Of a stretch of 64,000 bases of DNA, positions 48,595 to 56,800 are shown piece after piece. Made by a program: the position numbers and the translations under genes. Every line of letters starts with the position of its first letter. Positions within the stretch are counted from its first letter, which is position 1. Location: the NCBI GenBank assembly GCA_015075405.1, contig JABTUK010000005.1, positions 372,001 to 436,000 of the forward strand. Direction: 5' to 3'. This stretch comes from Anaerolineales bacterium. Its GTDB lineage: Bacteria > Chloroflexota > Anaerolineae > 4572-78 > J111. The notes below the pieces were generated by a model, which saw nothing but the letters and a program-made list of their open reading frames with translations, was not told the origin of the DNA and did not search any database.

Positions 48595-49239
48595 TTAGCC
48601 AGACCAGCGGGCCACAATTGTTTGCCCGCCGTAGACTTGTTGACCCACGTGAGCCAATACTTCGGCGCTGGGCGGCAAAAATAGATCAACCCGGCTGCCA
48701 AATTTAATCAGCCCCAGGCGTTGACCCGCGGCCAGGGCGTCGCCTGGCCCAAACCAGCAGACAATTCGCCGGGCCAAAATGCCGGCAATTTGCTTGACCA
48801 GCAGCGGGCCGTGGACGGTTTTCAGACCGATGAGGTTGGCTTCATTGCTATGTGTATCTTTGAGAAAAGCTGGCGCAAAATCACCTGGTTGATAGCGCAA
48901 AAATTGAACAACACCGGCGTAAGGGCTGCGCTGCACATGCACATCGAACAGGCTGAGAAAGATGCTAATCCGCCAGGCTGGACCATGAATAAAATCCGGC
49001 TCATTCACCTGCTCAATGGCCGTTACGCGACCATCAGCCGGGGATAGAATATCCAGCGCCCCTGTTGAATCTGGGATCCGTTCGGGGTCTCTAAAAAAGT
49101 AGCAGACCCAGCCCAATAGAATTGCCGCCAGCAGGGCTAACCCACGTTTTTGCATCCACAAGGTAAATAATATTGCGCTGATGAGCGTCAAAACAATAGC
49201 TCTGACTTCTCGCCAGGCCGCCACAACACCACTCTCCAT
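48595..49239 (-). CDS. psd: Phosphatidylserine decarboxylase proenzyme
   Basis: 214 residues, the short form of the enzyme. An N-terminal membrane helix pair (about 12-48) is followed by DILSPADGRVTAI, the FLSLFDVHVQRSP segment and the self-cleavage site in FGSRVDLFLP near residue 182, where Ser becomes the pyruvoyl group. It turns phosphatidylserine into phosphatidylethanolamine. Its start lies 3 bases after the pssA stop, so the two are translationally close. Confidence 0.93.
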   Translation of the reverse strand: MESGVVAAWREVRAIVLTLISAILFTLWMQKRGLALLAAILLGWVCYFFRDPERIPDSTGALDILSPADGRVTAIEQVNEPDFIHGPAWRISIFLSLFDVHVQRSPYAGVVQFLRYQPGDFAPAFLKDTHSNEANLIGLKTVHGPLLVKQIAGILARRIVCWFGPGDALAAGQRLGLIKFGSRVDLFLPPSAEVLAHVGQQVYGGQTIVARWSG

Positions 49240-49242
49240 AAT

Positions 49243-49941
49243 TTAACCCTGGCTGAGACGAGGCCGGGCCAAAAAGTAAAGGCAGCGAGCCGGGCCGCTC
49301 AGAGCATAAAGCAGCAACAAGCCAAAAGGAATCGCCTCCCAACCGGCCAGCAGCCAGCAGGCGAGCGCTGCCGTTACCACACCCACCCAAACCTGCGGCG
49401 GGCAGGTGAGCAGATGTTTGCTTTTAGGGTAAGGAAAGGTGCTAATCATCAGGTAACTGACCGTAGCAATGATGGCTGTCCACCAGACGTTGATGACCCA
49501 ATGTTGCCAGAAACTGCCGCTTATCAACAAGATACAGGCCATCGGAATGGGCATGCCCTTGAAGTAAGCTTGGCGGTCGGAGGGCAGGGTATTGAAGCGG
49601 GCCAGGCGGTATGCGCCGGCCAACACAAACATGAGCGAGGCTAAAATGGCGATATGAGTCGCCACCCCCACAATCAAGAGCAGATGATACAACAAGATGG
49701 TGGGCGCTACGCCAAACGTCACCACGTCGGCTAATGAGTCCAACTCTTTGCCAATATCGCTAATAGCCCCCAGCCGGGCGGCCAGTTGTCCATCCAGCAC
49801 ATCCAAAATGGAGCCCAGGGTAATCAATAGGGCCGCCAGAAGAAATTTGTCGTCGCTCAACACCATGATCGCCAACACGCCCAACATGAGCGAGCCAATG
49901 GTGGCTGTGCTGGGTAAAATTGTAGTAACTCGTCGTGGCAA
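49243..49941 (-). CDS. pssA: CDP-diacylglycerol-serine O-phosphatidyltransferase
   Basis: 232 residues with about seven membrane helices. The CDP-alcohol phosphotransferase motif is DVLDGQLAARLGAISDIGKELDSLAD-like across residues 47-72, followed by VVTFGVAP, which marks PssA. The motif has one oddity: the Arg that normally follows DGxxA is one place later, with total length unchanged. The start is a TTG at 49941 with GGGAGG at ideal distance. It makes phosphatidylserine for the psd product directly downstream. Confidence 0.92.
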   Translation of the reverse strand: MPRRVTTILPSTATIGSLMLGVLAIMVLSDDKFLLAALLITLGSILDVLDGQLAARLGAISDIGKELDSLADVVTFGVAPTILLYHLLLIVGVATHIAILASLMFVLAGAYRLARFNTLPSDRQAYFKGMPIPMACILLISGSFWQHWVINVWWTAIIATVSYLMISTFPYPKSKHLLTCPPQVWVGVVTAALACWLLAGWEAIPFGLLLLYALSGPARCLYFLARPRLSQG

Positions 49942-49960
49942 GATAACCTCCCTTGAAAAT

Positions 49961-49997
49961 AGTCAGTTAGTCGGTTAGTCACCTGGTCGGTTGGTCA
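49961..49997. repeat. Tandem units AGTCAGTTAGTCGG
   Basis: About five 7-8 base units of the TTAGTCGG type directly upstream of pssA. Confidence 0.6.
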
Positions 49998-50056
49998 TTT
50001 TCATTCTCGGTATCGTCTCCAAGGGACTGTCCGACTCCTCTGAAAGTAGCTTGGTT

Positions 50057-50134
50057 CATGTCACTGCGAGCCGTAGGCGAAGCAGTCTCCCACCCGGAGG
50101 GGGATTGCTTCGGCCTACGGCCTCGCAATGACAA
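50057..50134. repeat. REP-like palindrome (ATGTCACTGCGAG type), copy 2
   Basis: Nearly identical to 31376-31456: ATGTCACTGCGAGCCGTAGG at the left, GGCCTCGCAATGACA at the right. It separates the methyltransferase gene from pssA. Confidence 0.8.
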
Positions 50135-50139
50135 TTTCA

Positions 50140-50811
50140 TTATTGATGATGGGGCTTTTGCCAATAGTAAGCCCAGGCCGGTGGAATATTGCGCCACACG
50201 GCCCGGCGCTCGATCTGGTATTGGCTGGCAAATCCCCGGATAATTTTTTGATTGGCGGTCATCTCGGTGCGAACGGTTGAGCCACCCAGCAGATATTTCA
50301 AACGGCCAATAAAAATATATTTGACGTAGCTAAAAACGCCACCTGGCTTCAAGTGCTCTATCATCAAATTCAAAATTTCTTCAACCATACTGGGCGGAAA
50401 GTTGGTCAAGGGCAGGCTGAAGATGATGTAGTCGTAGGGGTGTTGGAAAGGAACACGGCGAATATCGGCGGTGATGAAGTTGACCTCCACCCCTGCCGTT
50501 ACTTTGAAAGCCGGCGCCTGGCGAAAACGCTGCTGGAGGTGGGTCATCAACTCTGGGTTGATTTCAACCACATCCAGCGTATCGCCCGGCTGTAATAGGG
50601 GTACAATTTCTCTGGTGAATGCGCCCGTGCCGGCCCCTACCTCCAACACCTGGGCCGGTTTTTGCTTTTGGGCCAGATACGCTACCCCTGCTTGAGCCAG
50701 CGCCCCGGAACTGGGCAGGATAGCGCCCATTTCAAAAAAATTCCGTCTAAAATTTCGCCAGAAAAGCTGGATCGCTGAGGCTGATTTTTCAGGATTGACC
50801 ATAACTTTCAT
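50140..50811 (-). CDS. SAM-dependent methyltransferase, PmtA-like (phospholipid N-methyltransferase)
   Basis: 223 residues. FWRNFRRNFFEMGAILPSSGALA at residues 15-38 matches the N-terminal amphipathic part of PmtA-type enzymes. VLEVGAGTGAFTREI (about residue 55) is the SAM motif I and YDYIIFSLPLTNFP (about 120) motif IV. The family methylates phosphatidylethanolamine to its mono-, di- or trimethyl forms at the membrane. The ATG at 50811 lies 8 bases after the stop of the giant TPR gene. Its neighbours pssA and psd make its expected substrate. Confidence 0.78.
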   Translation of the reverse strand: MKVMVNPEKSASAIQLFWRNFRRNFFEMGAILPSSGALAQAGVAYLAQKQKPAQVLEVGAGTGAFTREIVPLLQPGDTLDVVEINPELMTHLQQRFRQAPAFKVTAGVEVNFITADIRRVPFQHPYDYIIFSLPLTNFPPSMVEEILNLMIEHLKPGGVFSYVKYIFIGRLKYLLGGSTVRTEMTANQKIIRGFASQYQIERRAVWRNIPPAWAYYWQKPHHQ

Positions 50812-50818
50812 TCTTTCT

Positions 50819-53800
50819 CTACTGGTAGCCAAACAACCGGCGAAAGGCCGGCTTGTACCATAAACCCTCAAAATCGGAACTGTTGCTGGCATATTCGCGC
50901 TTGGAGGGATCCAGTTCAAGGGCCTGGGTCAGCCAGGTGACGGCGGCCTCATCCTGGCCCAACCGGGCCAGGACACAGGCTTTGTGATAAACGGCATCGG
51001 CGTCGTCGGGGTCGAGACGAATGGCTTGGTCAAAGTCGCGCATAGCCGGGGTATAGTTGCCCTGGTTGTAAAAAGTCAGGCCGCGATTGTGAAAGGCGGC
51101 AGCATCGTTGGGGTCCAGGTCAATCACCCCGTTGAAGTCGCGCAGGGCCAGCTCGAAATTGCCCAGAGCGTAGTAGGCCAGGGCGCGGCTGTGCAGCGCG
51201 CCCGCGTCCGACGGGTCGGCGGCCAGCACGCGATCATAATCGCCGATGGCCTGCTGGTACTCGTTCAAAGCCTCATAAGCGGCGGCGCGGTAGGTGTAGG
51301 CGCTGATGTCGTCGGGGGTGAGGCGGATGGCCCGGCTGTAATCTTTGATGGCCTGCTGCAGGTTGCCCAGGCGGTCATAAGCCAGCCCCCGATTTTTGAA
51401 AGTAGCGGCGTTGTTGGCGTCGAGCCGGAGGGCCTGGTTGTAATCCTCGATGGCCCGCAGGTAATCGCCCTGTTTGAAATAGGCGTTGCCGCAGTTGGCG
51501 TACACCGCCGGGTCTTCCGGGTTGAGGCGGATGGCCTGGTTGAAATCTTCGATGGCGGCGTTGATGGCGTTTTGCTGCATGTAGATGATACCCCGGTTGT
51601 GATAGTAGCCGGCCTCTTTCGGGCTGAGCAGAATGGCCTGGGTAAAATCGTCAATGGCCTGGGGATAGTAGCGGTTGTTGGCATAAACACTGCCGCGATA
51701 GTTATAGGTAGCGGCGTTGTCGGGGTCAAGCTGGAGGGCATGGCTAAAATCGGCAATCGCTTCCTCAAAGTGACGTAGGGCGGCGTGGGCCAAGCCCCGA
51801 TTCTGGCGCATCTCGACGCTGTCGGGTTTGAGCCGGAGCGCCTGTTGGTAATTTTCCAGGGCCTCCTCGTATTTACCCTGGTGGGCCAGGGCCAGGCCGA
51901 GGTTGTGGAACATATCGGCTTCTTTGGGGTTGAGCCGGATGGCCTGCTTGAAGTCGTCAATGGCCCGGTTGGCGTCGTTTTGGTAGGCAAAGGCCAGTCC
52001 GCGCTGGTAATAATAATTGGCCTGATCCGGGTTAAGCTGAATCGCCTGGGTGAAGTCGTTGATGGCCCGTTGGGTCTCGTTTTGCAAAACCAGGGCGCGG
52101 CCCCGGCTGAAAAAGGTTTCGGCGTTTTGGGGCCGCAGCCGGATGGCCTGGTTGAAATCTTTGACCGCCTGGGCCGGGTCGCCCTGATCCAGGTAGACAC
52201 AGCCGCGATGGTGCAGCGCGTCGGCCTGCTTGGGGTTGAGCCGCAGGGCCTCGTCGAAATCCTCCAGGGCCAGGGGATAATTTTTTAATTGATACTGGGC
52301 AAAGCCGCGCTGGTTGAGGGTAAAAGCATCCCCCGGATGCAAGCGTAAAGCCTGGTTGAAATCGTCAACGGCTTTGAAATACTCTTCCATGCGCACAAAG
52401 GCCAATCCTCGATAACGATAGAGCCTGGCCTCGTCTTCCGCCTTAACCTTTAACGTGCCACGTTCAACGCTAATCGCCTGATCGTAATCGGCGATAGCCC
52501 GGACGTAATCGCCCCGCCGGCTGTGGACCAGCCCGCGATTGGCCAGCGCTTCGACCAGGTGAGGCTCAAGCTGGATAGCCCGGTTGAAATCCTCGATGGC
52601 CCGGTCGTGATCGCCCGCGCCGGAATGGGCCCGCCCGCGCTCGTTGAGCAGGGCCGCATTGTCAGGCTCAAGGGCGACGGCCTGATTGAAATCCTCGATG
52701 GCCCGGACATACTCGGCCCGGCGCGAAGCGGTCAGCCCCCGATAGTGCAGGCTCCCGGCCTTGATGTCCGGGGGCGGGTTGAGGGCCAACGCCTGGTTGA
52801 AATCCTGGGCGGCCTGGGCGTAGTTGTTTTGCTCAAAATAGGCCCGCCCGCGCTGATAGAGCGCCGCCGGGTTGGCCGGTTTCAGCCGCAAGGCCAGGTT
52901 GAGCGTCTCGATGGCCTCGACCGGCCGGCCCAATTGAACATACGCCAGCGCTTTCTGGTAAATAACCTCGATTTGCTGGGGCGACAGGCGCAGCGATTGG
53001 TTGTAATCCTCAATGGCTTCTTTGTGATTTCCTTGCTGGGCCAGGGCCAGCCCGCGCTGGAAATAGGTTTGGGCCGAGGCCGGGTTGAGGCTGATGGCTT
53101 CGTTAAAATCGGCAATGGCCTGGACCAAATCATTCTGGCGGCTGTAGGCCAGGCCGCGCTGGTACAGCGCTTCGGCGTCGCGCGGGTTGAGCTTGACGGC
53201 CTGGTTGAAAGCGTCAATGGCCTGCAAGATGTTATCCTGGGCGGCGTAGAGCAGACCGCGCTGGGTAAAGATTTCGGCGGCCTGGGCTTCCGGGTCGAGG
53301 GCTGAGGCGGCAAGAAGCTGAAGCGATGAGGCCGACGCCGCAGCTTCCCCGGAGCCACGCTTTTTGGCTTTGGCTTCGGCCAGAAGCAGGTTGGTGGCGT
53401 GGTCAAAGGCTTCCAGGGCTTGAGCGGTATTGGCCTGGCGGGCATAGGCCAGGCCCAGGTATTTGTAGCAGACTGCTTTGTCGCCGCTGGAACCCTGGTT
53501 CCCCAGCCGTTGGAGGGCTTCGCCCAAATCCTGAATGGCCCGCTCGTCGTTGTTCTGTTGGTAGAGGGCCAGGCCGCGCCGGGCGTACAGGTCAGGCTGG
53601 TCGGGTTTGAGGCGGAGGGCCTGGTTGTAATCCTCGATGGCGCGGGCGTGGTTGTTCTGGCGGGCAAAGGCCAGGCCGCGCCCGGCAAAGGCGTCGGCGT
53701 GTTTGGCCTCCAACTCCAGGGCGCGCTCGAAATCGGCCAAAGCCTGGTCGGAGTTGTCCTGCCGCAGGTAGACCTGCCCGCGCTGCACGTAGGCGTCGGC

Positions 53801-56800
53801 GTGGTGAGGGTTGAGCCGGAGGGCTTGGTGGAAATCGGCCAGGGCTTGCTCGTAGCTGCCCTGATGAGCCACGTAAGCCAGCGCCCGGTTGTAGAAAGTG
53901 GCCGCGTCGCGCGGGTCCAGCTTGAGGGCCTGGCTGTAATCTTCGATGGCCTGGGCGTAGTGCTCTTGTTGGGCATGGGCGTAACCACGTTGGGCCAGAC
54001 AGGCCGCGTCGCCGGGCAGCAGCTTGAGGCTGTGGTTGAAATCCTCGATGGCTTTGGCCGGCTGGCCCTGCCCGTTGTAGGCCAGGCCGCGTTGATAAAA
54101 CACGGTGGCGTCATCGGGCAGCAATTTGATGGCCCGGCTCAAATCCTCGATGGCCTTGAGCGGCTCGCCCTGCTGGGTATAGGCCAGCCCGCGATATTTG
54201 AAGGCCAGACCCAGGCGATTGTCCAGGGCAATGGCCTGGCTAAAATCTTCGCCGGCCGAGGCGTAGTCGCCCTGCTGAAAATGGGCCAGCCCGCGCCGGT
54301 AGAAATAGAGCGCCTGCTGCGGGTCCAGCTTGAGGGCCTGGTTGTAATCTTCGATGGCGCGGGCGTATTTTTGGGCCGGCTGGTCGGCAAAGGCATTGGC
54401 TCGGTTGAAGTAAAACTCGGCCTGGCGCGGGCTGAGGCGCACGGCCTGGTTGTAATTTTCCAGGGCTGCTTCAAACTCCCCCTGCGCCGCGTAAGCCAAC
54501 CCGCGCTGATTGAAGACGTCGCTCAGTTGAACGTTGAAGGTTGAATGTTCAACATTCAACGTTGAACCTGAAACAGTAATGGCCTGGTTGAAATCGGCAA
54601 TGGCTTCGGCGGGTTGGCCCTGAGCCGCCAGCGCGACCCCGCGGGCATAAAAATAGACCGGCTGAGAGGCATCCAGTTGGATGGCGGCGTTGAAATCTTC
54701 GATGGCCGGGCCGAACTTTTTCTGCTGGGCATAGGCCAGACCGCGCTGGTAGAGGGTTGCCGGGGTGGGCGGGGCCAATTTGAGCGCCTCGCTGTAATCC
54801 TCGATGGCCCGGCCGGTGTCACCCTGTTCGGCACGGGCGCGGCCCCGCTGGGCGTAAGCCTCGGCCTGCTGCGGGTTGAGCTTGAGCGCCTGGTTGAAAT
54901 CGGCGATGGCCCGGCCGTATTCCTTCTGGTAAATATAGGTCAGGCCACGCTGTTGGTAGAGGTTGATTTTGTCAGCGAGTTCAAGCCCATCAGTCTCGCT
55001 CAGGGCCAGCGCCTGGTCGAAATTTTCAAGGGCCTGACGGTAATCGCGCAGGGCCAGGTAGGCCAGTCCGCGATGGTAAAAAGCCCCGGAATTTTTGGGG
55101 TTGAGGAAGATGGCCTGGCTGAAATCCTCAATCGCCCGCTGCTGGCTGGTCTCCTGGGCTGACTGCTCGGCGTAGGCGCAGCCGCGCTGAAAGAAGGCGG
55201 CCTCATTTTCGGGGTTGAGTTTGATGGCCGTATTGAAATCTTTGAGGGCCTGGCCGTAATCGCGCTGGGCGGCAAAAGCCCGACCGCGCTGGATGAGCGC
55301 CTCGCCGTCGCTGCCCTGGCTGAGGGCCAACGCCCGGTTGAAATCTTCGATGGCGCTGGGCATATCGCCGGCGCTGAAATAGACGCCGCCCCGATTTTTG
55401 AAAACGGCCGCATTGCGCTCGTTCAATTGAAGCGCCTGCTCGAAATCAGCAATGGCCTGCGCCGTGTTGCCCAGGCGGGCATGGGCGCAGCCTCGCTCAT
55501 TGAACGCATCACTCCGTTGCAGGTTATCAAGTTGAACGTTGAACGTTGAACGTTGAACCTTCAACGCGACACCCTCAACGCCGATGGCCTGATCGAAATC
55601 CTCGACGGCGCGGGCGAAATCGTGGCGGCGGCTGTAGGCCAGGCCGCGCTGGTAAAAAGCCAGGGCGTAAAGCGGGTTGAGTTGGAGGGCATGGTCAAGA
55701 TCCTGAATGGCGCGAGAATCATCGCCATATCCGGCCCAGGCCAGGCCGCGCTGGTACAAGAGCGGCGCGCGCGCGGCTTCCGGGGTGAGTTGGATGGCCT
55801 CATCAAAGTTCTCAATGGCCCGCTGGTAATTGAGCAGCGGCGGCATGGCATAGGCCAGACCACGCTGATAAAAAGCTGTGGCGCGAAACGTGGGGCCGGA
55901 GATTGGAGATTGGAGATTGAAGACAGCGTGCCCATCGGGTATTGGAGATTGGACTTGACTCCCCTGCCCCCCTGCGCCTCCGCTCCCCTGCTCAAGCGCC
56001 CGGTCAAAGTGCCGGATGGCTCGCACGGGGTCTTGCTGGCGCATGGAGGCCAGGCCCAGGTTGAAGTAGGAGACGCGGTCGGCGGGGTCGAGGCGAATGG
56101 CCTGGTCGAAATCGTCCACGGCCTGGGTGAAGTTGTCCTGCTGGACATAGGCCAGGCCGCGCTGGCGGTAGCTGGCGGCATCGTGCGGATTCAACTCCAG
56201 GGCCTGGCTAAAATCGGCGATGGCCCCGGCGAGGTTGTTCTGGCTAACGTAGGCCAGACCGCGCTGGTACAAGGCTTCGGCGTACTCAGGGCGCAGATGG
56301 ATAGCCTGGCTGTAATCCTGGATGGCGGCGTCAACGTTGGCCTGCTGAATTTGGGCCAGGCCCCGGTAAAAGTAAGCGGCCGCGTTGGTGGGGGTGAGCT
56401 GGATGGCCTGGTTGTAATCCTCGCCGGCCCGCTGGTAATTGCCCTGGCGGGCAAAAGCCAGGCCGCGATCCACAAAAACGGCGCTGTCGTCCGGGTCGAG
56501 CCGCAACGCCTGGTTGTAATCTTCGATGGCGTTCAGGTCGTTGGGGACGGGCAGGCGGGCATAGGCCAGGCCGCGCAGGTGGAAGAGAAACGACCGCTGA
56601 CCGCTGACCCATTCGACAAGCTCAGGGCGAGCGGCTGACCGCCGATTGCTTAGAATGTGGGTGAAATCTTCGATGGCCTCGGCGAAGCGTCTCTGGTCAA
56701 AATAGGCCAGGCCGCGACTCAGGTATAGCGAAGGCTGGCGGGGCGTTAGAGCCAAACCCTGCTGGTAAATTTCAATCGCTTTTTCCGGTTCGCCGCTGGC

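Noticed and set aside
52882..54114. Long minus-strand frame inside the TPR giant
   Set aside because: It is a frame shadow of repetitive TPR codons; the real frame has perfect TPR periodicity through the whole stretch.
53399..54544. Plus-strand frame of 381 codons with periodic sequence
   Set aside because: Antisense of the TPR array; its periodicity only mirrors the 34-codon repeats.
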